Shown here piece by piece: positions 19,974-29,697 of a stretch of 64,000 nucleotides of DNA (positions within the stretch are counted from its first letter, which is position 1; each line of letters starts with the position of its first letter). The stretch is taken from positions 62,001-126,000 of the forward strand of contig NZ_JAHCAP010000004.1 of the NCBI RefSeq assembly GCF_019634815.1, in the 5' to 3' direction. Both the position numbers and the translations under genes were made by a program. The DNA comes from Dokdonella sp. (GTDB taxonomy: Bacteria > Pseudomonadota > Gammaproteobacteria > Xanthomonadales > Rhodanobacteraceae). The notes under the pieces were generated by a model that was given only the letters and a program-made list of their open reading frames with translations, was not told the origin of the DNA and ran no database searches.

Positions 19974-21971
19974 ATGAAGCCACGTATTCTCGCAGTCGCC
20001 GTGCTGATGTCCCTGGCACCGCTGCCGGCGCTGAGCGCGCAAGCCACTGCGCGGACGCCCGCTGACGCCCGTGTTGCGACGACGCAGCAACTGTGGGCTG
20101 CCTGGGGCGGCAGCCTGGAAGTGCGCTGGAACCGTGATCTGGCAGGCGACATCGGCCTGCGCATTTCGGCGCCGGCCGAAGCACTGCCGGGAAAGTCCAC
20201 GCGCGGTCGTGACCGCTTCGAGGTGCGACGTTCGGGCAGCATCGAGTTCCATGTGGAGAACGGATATTTCCGCGGCTTCGATGGTGGCTCACTGCAGGCA
20301 GCCGGTGGTTACACGATGACGCTGCCCGATGGCAGTGCCATCGACTTCATGGATTTTCGTCTGGTGCCCAGCAAGCACGATCCGCTGATCCTCGACTTCG
20401 TCGGCAAGGACGGCAAGGCCTGGTTCTACATTGACCGCTTGATGTACGAGCTGCTCGATCATGACAGCGTGCTCTCGGTCGGCGCGATGGACATGCGCAT
20501 CAGCGCCGAGCTGGCCAAGCGCATCGGTCATCCGGAAGTCGCCGGTTGGGCGATTGCCGACCTCGCGATGACGACCCAGGTGCAGACGCAGGGCAGTGGC
20601 GCGATGCCGCTGGCGAGCAGCCCGCACTGGCCCGGCACGCCGGCACCCAACGGCGGCACCTGGGAGGCCGACCTGTTCATGAAGGTCTTCTCGATGTCTT
20701 ACTCGCGCTGCCAGGGATGCACCGGCAACGCGGGCAGCGGCAAGGTGGTGTTCACGCCCAGTTCGACGCTGCAGAACAACGTCAATGCAGGTTCGATCAA
20801 CGTGACGGTTCCGGGCCAGGGCGATGCAGGCAAGAGCACCGCGCTGTGGGCGGCGAGCATTTCCTGGAACCAGAAATTCAGCAACCCGACAGCGCCCTAC
20901 AACAACGACCAGCATCCGTTCCTGATCTGGAACCTCTACCGCATCAATGCCAATGGCACGATCAGCCAGATTGGTCGCTCGGGCGTCAAGCATGCGTGGC
21001 TGACGGTCAACGGCAGCTGCCTCGACCCCGGCGATCACGACTCGCACATCCTCGGCCGTGGTTGCACCGACACCTACGGCACCGGCAACAACGACACCAG
21101 CTCCGACCTGGGGCCGCGCTCGGAGATCGTGCCCGCAGCCGGCATCTGGGGTCGCTGCGGCTCGATCTACGATCCAGGCTGCGTCGGTTCGTCAACGGCC
21201 AGCCCCAACGGCAGCTATGACCAGCGGCTGATCGTGAGCGAGAAGCAGATCAGCGCCACGCGCAATCCCGGTGCGACTTATCTGTTCGAGTCCTGGTACA
21301 TCGCGCGTGACGACATCAATCCGTACAACTCGATGGCGACCGTGAGTGGCACGCCGACCTGGACCGGAAGCACCTGGGCGCCGGGTGGCAGCAGCAACTA
21401 CAAACTCGGTCCGGCGATCGATCGCTGGGTCGATCCGGTCAATCCGCCAGCCAATGCCAAGAACAGCGAACTGTCCGTGGGCGAAGGCCGTGCCAAGGTC
21501 GCGGTCAAGGTGACGAATCTGGGCGGCGGCAAGTGGCGCTACGCCTATGCGGTGATGAACGTCGATTTCGCCCGCGCGGTGATGTCGGGCAGCGCGCCCA
21601 ATATCCGCGTGGATAGCAACAAGGGGTTCGATAGCTTCAGCGTCGCGGTTGGTGCGGGCGCGCGCGTCCTCGGTCCGGGCTCGGACCTCGGTGATGTCAA
21701 TCCGAATGTGCGCTGGCGTGCGCAGGTCGCCAACGATCAGGTGACTTTCGACACCAGCACCGGTTCCGGTATCGGCAGCGGATCGAGTGCGCCCGGTGGT
21801 GCGCCTCCGACACTCGATTGGGGCACGATGTATTCGTTCGCGTTCACCGCGACGACGCCGCCGACCGAGGGTGATGCCACGCTGCACGTGGCCCAGGCCG
21901 GATCACCGGAGAGTTACAGCGTGACCACGCTGGTGCCGTCGGCTGCAACGGTCGAGCGCAGCTCGCGTTGA
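19974..21971 (+). CDS. Secreted protein of unknown function (665 residues)
   Basis: A signal peptide (MKPRILAVAVLMSLAPLPAL, cut near LSAQA) is followed by a mature beta-rich region without recognisable catalytic motifs. Notable cysteine-bearing stretches are SRCQGCTGN (residue ~245), WLTVNGSCLDPGDHDSHILG, GRGCTDTYGTGNNDTSSDLG and GRCGSIYDPGC, so several disulfides are likely. From memory, the HILGRGCTDTYG...LGPRSEI block resembles uncharacterised secreted proteins of planctomycetes and other environmental bacteria; this needs a search. The ATG at 19974 has AGGGG ten bases before it. It lies directly after the multiheme protein in the same orientation and may be its partner. It lacks the C-terminal GF motif of its neighbours. 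Confidence 0.7.
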   Translation: MKPRILAVAVLMSLAPLPALSAQATARTPADARVATTQQLWAAWGGSLEVRWNRDLAGDIGLRISAPAEALPGKSTRGRDRFEVRRSGSIEFHVENGYFRGFDGGSLQAAGGYTMTLPDGSAIDFMDFRLVPSKHDPLILDFVGKDGKAWFYIDRLMYELLDHDSVLSVGAMDMRISAELAKRIGHPEVAGWAIADLAMTTQVQTQGSGAMPLASSPHWPGTPAPNGGTWEADLFMKVFSMSYSRCQGCTGNAGSGKVVFTPSSTLQNNVNAGSINVTVPGQGDAGKSTALWAASISWNQKFSNPTAPYNNDQHPFLIWNLYRINANGTISQIGRSGVKHAWLTVNGSCLDPGDHDSHILGRGCTDTYGTGNNDTSSDLGPRSEIVPAAGIWGRCGSIYDPGCVGSSTASPNGSYDQRLIVSEKQISATRNPGATYLFESWYIARDDINPYNSMATVSGTPTWTGSTWAPGGSSNYKLGPAIDRWVDPVNPPANAKNSELSVGEGRAKVAVKVTNLGGGKWRYAYAVMNVDFARAVMSGSAPNIRVDSNKGFDSFSVAVGAGARVLGPGSDLGDVNPNVRWRAQVANDQVTFDTSTGSGIGSGSSAPGGAPPTLDWGTMYSFAFTATTPPTEGDATLHVAQAGSPESYSVTTLVPSAATVERSSR

Positions 21972-22026
21972 GTGAAAGGGCGGGGTGGCGCAGGCCACCT
22001 CGCCGCGGCCTGCCGCTGAAGGATCC

Positions 22027-22055
22027 CGGCAAGGCGCGCTGATCGCGCCTTGCCG
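22027..22055. terminator. 12-bp perfect hairpin between convergent genes
   Basis: CGGCAAGGCGCG (22027-22038) pairs perfectly with CGCGCCTTGCCG (22044-22055) around loop CTGAT. It sits between the 665-residue protein and the convergent penicillin acylase homologue, three bases past the latter's stop. No T run flanks it, but its position and stability fit a bidirectional terminator. Confidence 0.6.
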
Positions 22056-22057
22056 CT

Positions 22058-24442
22058 TCAGTGTGCCGGCAACAGATGCAGAACGGTTTGCGCAGGACCC
22101 GGCAGGAACGGGGTCGGCCTGCCGCTGGCCCAGTCCTCGTGTCCGGCGCCGTACCAGGGTGAGAGTGGGTGGCCGCTCTGGCCGCCGGGCATCATGAAAT
22201 GGCCGTGGGCCTCATCGCCCGGGCTCACCGCAAAGCGCTCGGAAGCGCCAAACCCTGGCGCCTGCACACGCGGCATGTTGCGGTCGCCGGACAGCGGCTC
22301 GTGAGGCATGTCGAGCCAGCGTGCCAGCCACGAGGGCAGGGCGCGTGAAAGCGGATGATTGATCTGTGCGGTGTTGGCTTCGCCCCAGGTCCGCGCGGCA
22401 ATGCCCCCGGGCAGCTGGTCGAGGCGGGCGGCGACGCGGTCGGCGCAATCGAGCAGGTATCGAGCCCAGTCCTGCGCACCCGCCGGCACGAGATGCGCGG
22501 GGCGATCAGTGAGCAGTTGCCAGACGGCTTGTTCGACCTGCGGCAGACTCGGCACCTCGAAGTCGGCGAAGCGCGCGCGCACTGGTTGGGTGAAGGCATC
22601 GACGATGCCGTCACTGACTTCGTTGCGCCAGTCATGCACCACGCGGTAGGCGACCGAGTCGATCGCGGCGTGCCCGTTCCAGTCGGCCAGCGCGCGTTGC
22701 AGTTGCAGGCGCAGTGGCGTGGCAGGCGCCACGGCGAGCGTACTGTCGAGTTGCGCCTTCCAGCGTGCCAGCAACACGGCGCGATCGTCGAGCTGTATGG
22801 CCAGCATGTCATCAGGGGTGAAATGCGGGCGTGCGGCCAGGTCATCGCGGATCTGACCGGCGCGTGCGCCGAGGTCGTAGCCCCCATCACCGAGCCGCTT
22901 GAGCAGGTCGCCATCGACACTGCGCTGGTTGGCACTCCACAGCCGCGCGCCCGGTGGATCGATGATCTGCGGATGTTCGTCGCCGGCAAGCCAGCCGTCC
23001 CAGCCGGTGTCGGCGCGCGACCAGTCGGCCGGCAAGCGCGGGTCGAAGTCGCCGATGCGTCGCGGTATGCGCCCGGCGATTGTCCAGGCGATGTGTCCCT
23101 GGCGGTCGCCGACGATGAGGTTCTGCGGCGGGATGCCGATGCGATGCGCAAGTGCCAGCGCGGCATCGAGTGTACGCGTGGTTTCCATTGCGCCGATGCC
23201 GACGTCGATGCCGTCGGGCTGGCCCGCGCTCCAGGCGAGCGCGAGCGGTGCGCCGTCGACATCCCGTGCAAGGATCGGACCCCATCGGGTTTGTTCGACC
23301 GTGAGCGTCGCGTCGGTGTCGCCGGCGACCTTGATCGTCTCGTGCGTGACGAGAATGCGTTGCCAGCCGCTGGCCGTGCGATAGCGGAGACTGTCGTGCG
23401 GATCGCGTTCGACGCGAACCCAATCAGCGACATCGATGTAGCTGTTGGTGAACCCCCAGGCGATATGACCGTTGCTGCCGGCGATGACCGAAGGGGCGCC
23501 GGGCAAGCTCACGCCGCTGACATCGACCTGGCGTGCGGGATCGTCGGGATCGGGATAGATCAGGCGCGTGCGAAACCACAGGTTGGGCGCGCGCAGGTCC
23601 AGATGCATGTCATTGGCGACGAGGGCGCCGCCGCCGGTCAGCGCACCGCCCACCGCAAAGGCATTGCTGCCGATGGTTTCGGTGTGTCGGTGCGAATCGG
23701 CGCGTGAGCCAGTGGTTCGCTGCGAGCGCAGATCGAATTCCCCGGCCCCCGGCACTTGCGGCCAGGCCAGCGCTGAGCCGAGCAAAGGTGCATCGAGCTC
23801 GCCGCCTCTGCCGGCCAGGAACGCATGGGCCGCGGAGGGCAAGGCGGCGCGCATGCGCGACAGGGCAAGTTCGCGCTTGCCCTGTTCGCCATTGAGCATG
23901 AAGGACATCGCCGCAACCACCAACAAGGTGTCTTCGCTGCGCCAGGCCGCCGGCTTGCTTCGCAACAGCACATACTCGAAGGGTCGCACCGAGAGGTCGT
24001 CGAGGCCGGTATTGACACCATCGCGATAGGCGTCGATGAGTGTGCGTTGCGCTGGCGGCAGTTGCCGGTAGACCTGCGACATGCGTGCACGCATGCGCTG
24101 CGCGCGACTGTCACGATCGAGCGGCAACGCGGCCTTGCCGAACAATTCGGCAAGTTCTCCCGCAGCGCGCCGGCGCAGCAGGTCCATGCCAAAGTAGCGT
24201 TCCTGGGCGTGCACGAACCCGAGCGACCATGCTGCGTCACGGCGACTGTCGGCGCGGATCGTGACTGTGCCCAGGGCATCACGCGCGATGGTGGTCGCCC
24301 GCTCGATGCCGCGTACAGTCAGTTCGCCCTCGACGCGCGGCAGGCTCGCCCGCAACAGCAGCCAGGCCGCCGCAGCCACGATTGCGATCAGCGCCAGCGC
24401 GCAGAACAGGAACCGCGCGGGCGCGCGCAAACCTCGCTTCAA
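22058..24442 (-). CDS. Penicillin acylase-family Ntn hydrolase, membrane-anchored
   Basis: A 794-residue Ntn-hydrolase precursor that would autocleave into alpha and beta chains. An N-terminal hydrophobic helix (FLFCALALIAIVAAAAWLLL) acts as signal or anchor. The alpha region carries the DxxGxxxI-like start (ARDALGTVTIRA) and FVHAQERYFGMDLLRR. The beta chain would begin at Ser259 in ETIGSNAFAVGG, the catalytic N-terminal serine; VANDMHLDL and NGHIAWGFTN are also typical. Family members hydrolyse penicillins, acyl-homoserine lactones or other amides; the substrate is not readable. I place the start at the TTG at 24442, which has GGAG eight bases upstream and precedes KRGLRAP; the frame upstream lacks a signal peptide. 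It is divergent from the 1470-residue protein. Confidence 0.88.
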   Translation of the reverse strand: MKRGLRAPARFLFCALALIAIVAAAAWLLLRASLPRVEGELTVRGIERATTIARDALGTVTIRADSRRDAAWSLGFVHAQERYFGMDLLRRRAAGELAELFGKAALPLDRDSRAQRMRARMSQVYRQLPPAQRTLIDAYRDGVNTGLDDLSVRPFEYVLLRSKPAAWRSEDTLLVVAAMSFMLNGEQGKRELALSRMRAALPSAAHAFLAGRGGELDAPLLGSALAWPQVPGAGEFDLRSQRTTGSRADSHRHTETIGSNAFAVGGALTGGGALVANDMHLDLRAPNLWFRTRLIYPDPDDPARQVDVSGVSLPGAPSVIAGSNGHIAWGFTNSYIDVADWVRVERDPHDSLRYRTASGWQRILVTHETIKVAGDTDATLTVEQTRWGPILARDVDGAPLALAWSAGQPDGIDVGIGAMETTRTLDAALALAHRIGIPPQNLIVGDRQGHIAWTIAGRIPRRIGDFDPRLPADWSRADTGWDGWLAGDEHPQIIDPPGARLWSANQRSVDGDLLKRLGDGGYDLGARAGQIRDDLAARPHFTPDDMLAIQLDDRAVLLARWKAQLDSTLAVAPATPLRLQLQRALADWNGHAAIDSVAYRVVHDWRNEVSDGIVDAFTQPVRARFADFEVPSLPQVEQAVWQLLTDRPAHLVPAGAQDWARYLLDCADRVAARLDQLPGGIAARTWGEANTAQINHPLSRALPSWLARWLDMPHEPLSGDRNMPRVQAPGFGASERFAVSPGDEAHGHFMMPGGQSGHPLSPWYGAGHEDWASGRPTPFLPGPAQTVLHLLPAH

Positions 24443-24772
24443 GGGACATCTCCACGAACTGAGTGAATCCGGATCAGCTTGGCTTCGGCAATCCGCATCT
24501 GCAAGAGGCCGATGCGCAGCAGCGACCATCCGGATTCGGTCCCGGGCCAGCAAGGCTGTTGCCGGATGACGAGATGGGTGAGGTGGTCCTTGAGGGATGT
24601 GCTTGCCCACGGCTACTCTGGTTTACGCTTCCGGTTCGGCGGCGATGCACCAGCAACCGGGCGGTCTGCTTCGAGTGCATGCGCACGGCGGGGTCCGGAT
24701 CGCGGGGATCGGGCGTGCAGGAGATCGCGGGCACCGGCGCCTCACTGAACGATGACCTGGGAGTTGAAGGCA
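24443..24772. other. 330-base divergent intergenic region
   Basis: Lies between the divergent penicillin acylase homologue and the 1470-residue secreted protein, so it must hold both promoters. I found no convincing -10/-35 pair. It has a short directly repeated GATCGCGGG element near 24708-24733. No RNA gene was recognised. Confidence 0.4.
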
Positions 24773-27700
24773 ATGAAAAAGTGGATACCGGCAATTGTGT
24801 TGTTGCTCGTCAGCGCCGGCGTCGCGCATGCCCGGGGCAACAAGGACGAATTGGCGCGCAAGGCACGGCTGGCAGTAGCCGATGTCGCGCAGACAACCCA
24901 TGTCCGATTGCAGCACGCGGCGGGCCGCGTGCTGCAGCCATTCCCGGTGGTCGCGCTGCAGGGCGGAAATTGTGGCACCGGCACGCCCGGCATCGTGATC
25001 CACGATGATGGCGAGGCCGAGAATGCTTATGGCTGGAATGCTTCGGCGGGTGTCGGTCGCATGGCGGACAAGTTCACGCCGGCGACTTATCCGGCCACGC
25101 TCGATACGATTTGCGCCGCCTTCATCACCAACACCGCGGCCACCACGGCCAATGTCAACATCGTGGTCTACGACGACGATGGCGCCGGCGGCACGCCCGG
25201 AGCCGTGCTCGGCAGCAAGGCGGTTGTTGTCCATCCGCAGAGTGTCGCCGGCGTGCCGGTCACGCCGACATTCGAGGAGTTCGATGTTTCGGACCTGCTC
25301 CTCACCATTGCCGATGGCAGCGTTTACATCGCGCTCGAGTGGGATGCCGAGGTCGAGCCTGCCGGCATCTTCGTCGCCGCCGACGAAAGTGCGGCGACGC
25401 CATTGGCGGGCGGCTACATGCGTGCCAATGCCGACCCGTGGGAGCCAACGCAGAATTCCAATCCCGACTATCGCGCGCTGTTCATCCGCGCGGTGATGCC
25501 TGTTGCCGGCCCGGGAGCACCTTCGATCAGCAAGAGTTTCGCGCCGGCCCAGGTGCTTGCCAACGTGCCCAGCACGCTGACGATCAAGCTCAACAACGTG
25601 AGTCAGCCGACGCCCGCCGTGCTTGGCACCGCGCTCATCGACAGCTTCCCCGCCGGGCTCGTGGTTGCGCCCACGCCCAACGCATCGACCACCTGTGCAG
25701 GCGGCGTGCTCACCGCCGCGGCCGGAGCGGACACTGTCAGCCTTGCCAGTGGCGCTTCGATTCCCGCAAGCGGCCATTGCACGGTCAGCGTCGATGTCGT
25801 TGCGGCCGCTGACGGCAGCTATGCAAACACCATCGCCGCCGGCGCACTGCAGACCCAACATGGCAGCAACGCCGGTGCGGCGAACGCGACGCTCAAGGTC
25901 GGTTTCACCTTCCCCGAGCCGTATTGCCCGGTGACATTCCCGTCGGCCGTCGAGCCGATCACCCATGTCGTGTTCGGCGACATCGACAACACCAGCGACG
26001 CGACGGTTGGCGGTTCACCCGCACTCGAGAATTTCACCGCGATCGTTGGCAATGTCGTGCCGGGCGATGTCGTCACGATTCAGGTCGAAGGCAATACCGC
26101 CGGCAATTTCACCACGCCGATTGCGGCCTACATCGACTGGAACCAGGATGGCAGCTTCGATTCGGTCGGCGAACATTACACGATCGGTGACCTGGTCAAC
26201 TCGACCGGCACCGACGGCCAGCAGGTCAGCGTCCCGATTGCGATCCCGGTCGACGCGATGACCGGCAGCACGCGCATGCGCGTGATCAAGAAATTCTTCA
26301 GTGAGGCCTCCGCTTGCAACACTGCCGGCTACGGCCAAGCCGAAGACTACACCTTGAACGTTGCCGCGCCCGGCATCGAACCCAAGGTTTCCAAGGCATT
26401 CGTCCCGGTCCAGGTGCCGGCGAATGTCCCCAGTAGCCTGACCATCACGCTCAAGAACACCGACAACAGCGTGGACGCAACGCTGTCGGCGGATTTCGTC
26501 GACACCTTTCCGGCGAATCTGGTGGTGGCGGCAGTACCCAATGCATCCACGACCTGCGCCAGCGCAACGCTGACCGCGAACGCGGGTGACGGGTCGGTCA
26601 CGCTTGGCAGTGGAGCGGTGATTGCGGCGGGTGCGACTTGCGTGATCAAGGTCGATGTCAGCTCGGCGATCGAGGGCAGCTATGCCAACACCATCGCGGC
26701 CGGCGCCTTGCAGACCGACCAGGGCAGCAATCCATTCGCCGCCAGTGCCACGCTCAAGGTCGGCTATACCTTCCCCGAGCCGTACTGCCCGGTGACCTTT
26801 CCGGAAGACGTCGAGCCAATCACCCGCGTGCGGTATGCGGGAATCGACAACGACAGCGATGCCACCGTCAATGGCTCGCCGGCACTCGAGGACTTCACGG
26901 CGATCACCGGCACCGTGATGGCAGGACGCAGCCTGCCGATGACCGTCGAGGGCAATACCGCGGGTAATTTCGCCACCCCCGTGGTTGCCTATGCCGACTG
27001 GAACCGGGATGGCGCGTTCGATCCGGTCAGCGAGAAGTACAGCATCGGTACGCTCAACTACTCCACCGGCACCGACGGCAAGCAGGTCTCGGCAGCCATT
27101 GCAGTGCCTGCGGGCGCGTTGCCGGGCACCACGCGCTTGCGCGTACTCAAGAAGTTCAGCGCGCAGGCCGACCCCTGCAATGCGGCCGGTTACGGTCAAG
27201 GCGAGGATTACAGCCTGATGGTAATGCCGCCGACGCCGTATCTGAGCAAGGCGTTCGAGCCGGCCAGCGTGTACGAGAACCAGACCAGCACCGCAATCAT
27301 CACGCTCGACAACCCGACCTCGAGCAATGCGACGCTGACTGCGCCCCTGGTCGACAGTTTTCCGGCAGGCCTGGTAGTGAGTTCGGCGAGCACCACGTGC
27401 GGCCTCATCATCAGCGCGCAAGGCCCGGTGGTCCAGGCCGGCACAATCACCTTGCCTGCCGGCATCGTGGTGCCCGCGGGCGGCAGTTGCTCGATCAGCG
27501 CAACCGTGAGCGCTGCGGCGGCTGGCAGTTACCTCAACCTGATTGCCGCGGGGGGACTGCAGACCGACCAGGGCAACAGCCCCGAAGACGCCAGTGCAAC
27601 GCTCACCGTCAACGTGCCGCCACCGGTCGCGCAGATCACCCCGGCCGCGTTCACCTTTGTGCTCGAACAGGGCGATACGGACACCGACGAGCTTTTGATC

Positions 27701-29185
27701 GCCAACATCGGTGGCGGCCTGCTGACCTATCTCATCGACGAAGCGCCGGCATTCGATTCGAATCCACCGAGCTACAAGAACACGCGCTCGGCGAAGGCAA
27801 TGCCCACGACGGCTGCCGCAGCGCCAAGCTGGCGCAGTGGCCGCAGCTTGGGGCAAAACCGTTTCGGCGCTCCAGTGGTGATTGCCGCCAACGAAATTTC
27901 GCAGATGGCGGACAATTCGCCGGGTGATGAAGGCGTTGCCTGCAATGCGAACGACGGCAGCGCGATCCGCGACAACAGCTGGTGGCGGCGCTTCTACTTC
28001 GATGAACACGCGAACGTGGGCGGCGCAACCCAGGTGCAAAGCGTGACGATTTCAACCGGCTCGACCGAATTCCCGGGCGGCCTGCCTTCGACCATCAATC
28101 TGTACACGATTCCGCATGCGGTTGCGGTGGACACGATCGATACCACGCAGTTGACGCTGATCGGCAGCCAATCGTTCACGGCAGCGGGTTCGCTGACTTC
28201 GATCACGGTGCCGGTGACGGGCAACATCAGCGACACGTTGGCCAATGACTTGGTGGTCGAGTGGCACACCGATGGCGGCGAAGGCAGCGACTTTTATCCC
28301 GGCGCCAACGCCACTGCGCAAACGCATCCGACCTTCCTGTCTTCGAACGCCTGTGACATCGACACGCCCACCGATGCAGCCAGCGTCGGCGACGGTTTCC
28401 CCGATTTCCACCTGACGATGGTGGTGCAACTGGGAACCGGCACCAGCTGCGACAATCCGGGCAGTGTGGCCTGGTTGAGCACGACTCCGGCGTCGGGCAC
28501 GGTCATCGCCGGCAGTACGGGCAGCGTGGTGGTCACGGCCGACGCGACCGGTTTGGCTGTCGGCACCTACGAGGCGAATCTGTGCGTAGTGACCAACGAC
28601 GCGAGTCATGCGCTGGTGCCGGTACCGGTCACGCTCACGGTGAGTCTGCCCGACGCGATCTTCTGCAGCGGCTTTGAAACGGGGGATGACGGCAGTTGCG
28701 TTGCCGCGCCCGAAGGCGAAATCGTTGTCAGCGGTCCGCTCAACCATGCCATCGCCAACACGCTCGAAGGCACCTCGGTGAACTGGATCACCGGGGACAT
28801 CCAGGATGCCGAAGTGCCAAACACGCACTTCAACCCGTACTTCAACACCCTGCAACTGACGTTCTATTGGCTCGGCGGTGCGCCGGACATCGCAGGCGTG
28901 TCTTCCGGCGCGGCCACCTCGGACTTCCTCGTGCTGGGTTCGGGCGCCGTGGTGGGCCCGGCTTCGGTTTGGTCGACGACGAACAACCCGGGACCGCCTG
29001 CATGGGCAGCAGGGGCCAACGGGTATTTGGGGTTCCGCTTCAATTGCGCATCGATTCCCGACCCGCCGGTAACGGGCATCTGTTACGGCTACGTGCACCT
29101 GTCGACGACCGCGCCCGCAGGCTTTCCGGCGACGATCCTCGACTACGCCTGGAACAAGGCAGGCAATCCGATCACTATCCCGTGA
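24773..29185 (+). CDS. Secreted modular protein with tandem DUF11-like/GEVED repeats
   Basis: A 1470-residue exported protein. The signal peptide is MKKWIPAIVLLLVSAGVAHA. An N-terminal domain (about 60-245) precedes three tandem repeats starting near residues 250, 537 and 822 (SKSFAP, SKAFVP, SKAFEP). The first two are about 286 residues long and pair a DUF11-like Ig fold (SYANTIAAGALQT) with a GEVED domain (DWNQDGSFD, then a GYGQAEDYTL end). The third has only the Ig part. A HYDIN/BACON-like segment, an unassigned domain (about 1000-1220), a CDNPGSVAWL-type Ig fold ending in DAIFCSGFE (~1295), and a C-terminal NHAI domain (1321-1470) follow. That last domain recurs in the next gene. It is probably a surface or adhesin-type protein; no enzyme motif is seen. 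Confidence 0.85.
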   Translation: MKKWIPAIVLLLVSAGVAHARGNKDELARKARLAVADVAQTTHVRLQHAAGRVLQPFPVVALQGGNCGTGTPGIVIHDDGEAENAYGWNASAGVGRMADKFTPATYPATLDTICAAFITNTAATTANVNIVVYDDDGAGGTPGAVLGSKAVVVHPQSVAGVPVTPTFEEFDVSDLLLTIADGSVYIALEWDAEVEPAGIFVAADESAATPLAGGYMRANADPWEPTQNSNPDYRALFIRAVMPVAGPGAPSISKSFAPAQVLANVPSTLTIKLNNVSQPTPAVLGTALIDSFPAGLVVAPTPNASTTCAGGVLTAAAGADTVSLASGASIPASGHCTVSVDVVAAADGSYANTIAAGALQTQHGSNAGAANATLKVGFTFPEPYCPVTFPSAVEPITHVVFGDIDNTSDATVGGSPALENFTAIVGNVVPGDVVTIQVEGNTAGNFTTPIAAYIDWNQDGSFDSVGEHYTIGDLVNSTGTDGQQVSVPIAIPVDAMTGSTRMRVIKKFFSEASACNTAGYGQAEDYTLNVAAPGIEPKVSKAFVPVQVPANVPSSLTITLKNTDNSVDATLSADFVDTFPANLVVAAVPNASTTCASATLTANAGDGSVTLGSGAVIAAGATCVIKVDVSSAIEGSYANTIAAGALQTDQGSNPFAASATLKVGYTFPEPYCPVTFPEDVEPITRVRYAGIDNDSDATVNGSPALEDFTAITGTVMAGRSLPMTVEGNTAGNFATPVVAYADWNRDGAFDPVSEKYSIGTLNYSTGTDGKQVSAAIAVPAGALPGTTRLRVLKKFSAQADPCNAAGYGQGEDYSLMVMPPTPYLSKAFEPASVYENQTSTAIITLDNPTSSNATLTAPLVDSFPAGLVVSSASTTCGLIISAQGPVVQAGTITLPAGIVVPAGGSCSISATVSAAAAGSYLNLIAAGGLQTDQGNSPEDASATLTVNVPPPVAQITPAAFTFVLEQGDTDTDELLIANIGGGLLTYLIDEAPAFDSNPPSYKNTRSAKAMPTTAAAAPSWRSGRSLGQNRFGAPVVIAANEISQMADNSPGDEGVACNANDGSAIRDNSWWRRFYFDEHANVGGATQVQSVTISTGSTEFPGGLPSTINLYTIPHAVAVDTIDTTQLTLIGSQSFTAAGSLTSITVPVTGNISDTLANDLVVEWHTDGGEGSDFYPGANATAQTHPTFLSSNACDIDTPTDAASVGDGFPDFHLTMVVQLGTGTSCDNPGSVAWLSTTPASGTVIAGSTGSVVVTADATGLAVGTYEANLCVVTNDASHALVPVPVTLTVSLPDAIFCSGFETGDDGSCVAAPEGEIVVSGPLNHAIANTLEGTSVNWITGDIQDAEVPNTHFNPYFNTLQLTFYWLGGAPDIAGVSSGAATSDFLVLGSGAVVGPASVWSTTNNPGPPAWAAGANGYLGFRFNCASIPDPPVTGICYGYVHLSTTAPAGFPATILDYAWNKAGNPITIP
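25521..27620 (+). repeat. Three in-gene repeats encoding Ig/GEVED modules
   Basis: Units begin at 25521, 26381 and 27236 (periods 860 and 855). Units one and two keep clear nucleotide identity, for example at ACCTTCCCCGAGCCGTA, and both encode an Ig-like plus a GEVED module. Unit three stops after the Ig part, so it is a truncated copy. They are coding and part of the 1470-residue protein. Confidence 0.85.
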
Positions 29186-29212
29186 TCACTCCCTGCCAGG
29201 GACGCAGCACGC

Positions 29213-29232
29213 ACGGCCCCGCAACGGGGCCG
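29213..29232 (+). terminator. Hairpin after the 1470-residue protein gene
   Basis: CGGCCCC/GGGGCCG (29214-29231) with a short GCAAC loop follows the stop codon by 28 bases. The trailing TCACTTTC is only partly T-rich. Confidence 0.6.
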
Positions 29233-29434
29233 TCACTTTCTTGGCACTCGTTCTGGCCGATTCGCGGCAGCGCAGCAGATTGAACATGCGAATTGCGCGC
29301 ACTCGGATGGCTACTCGCGCAAACCCGCAGGTCCGATGCTGCACCTTCGGGATTCGACTTTGATTGCGTTGCAGCATTCCTTTCGGGCTTGGGATTTCCT
29401 GTTCCCCCCATCGCATTCAGTCGTTCAGGCAAGG

Positions 29435-29464
29435 TTGTGTTGTTCGCCAAGACGACGCTATAGT
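29435..29464 (+). promoter_or_regulatory. Candidate sigma-70 promoter of the 2139-residue protein gene
   Basis: TTGTGT (29435-29440) and TATAGT (29459-29464, 5 of 6 to consensus) with an 18-base spacer. A long leader of about 230 bases would follow. Confidence 0.4.
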
Positions 29465-29655
29465 CGGGACGTTCCGTGGTCTCGGCCAGACCCTGCGCAG
29501 GATCCTATCCGCGCAAGGTGGGCGGTGGTTTTCGCATGCATTCACTGGGGGATGCGCGTGGAAGGATGGAATTCAGCGACATTGCATGTCGCAACTGGGG
29601 CAAGCCTTGTTTCGAACTCGCGTTCGTCGGTGATCCGGCGTGCGCTTTTTTGCGT

Positions 29656-29674
29656 GACCGGGAAGCACCCGGTC
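29656..29674 (+). promoter_or_regulatory. Leader hairpin just before the ribosome-binding site
   Basis: A perfect 7-base stem GACCGGG/CCCGGTC with loop AAGCA ends about ten bases before the GGGGG site of the 2139-residue protein gene. It may modulate translation initiation. This is inferred from position only. Confidence 0.35.
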
Positions 29675-29697
29675 TTCACTTCGTGGGGGTACACCGC

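Larger units (their letters stand above)
29186..29697. other. 512-base intergenic region upstream of the 2139-residue protein
   Basis: It holds the hairpin at 29213-29232, a candidate promoter at 29435-29464 and a leader of about 230 bases. In the leader, CGTCGG/CCGGCG near 29627-29642 is followed by a T run (29646-29651), resembling an attenuator. GACCGGG/CCCGGTC (29656-29674) then sits just before the ribosome-binding site. The open frame that extends upstream to 29476 has no signal peptide or family features before 29698, so I treat it as leader. Confidence 0.5.

Noticed and set aside
26015..28039. A 674-codon minus-strand open frame within the GEVED-repeat protein gene
   Set aside because: Repeats mirror the coding repeats on the other strand; no independent features.
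29476..29697. N-terminal extension of the 2139-residue protein to 29476
   Set aside because: Would place 74 residues before a clear signal peptide and would overlap the promoter-leader region.
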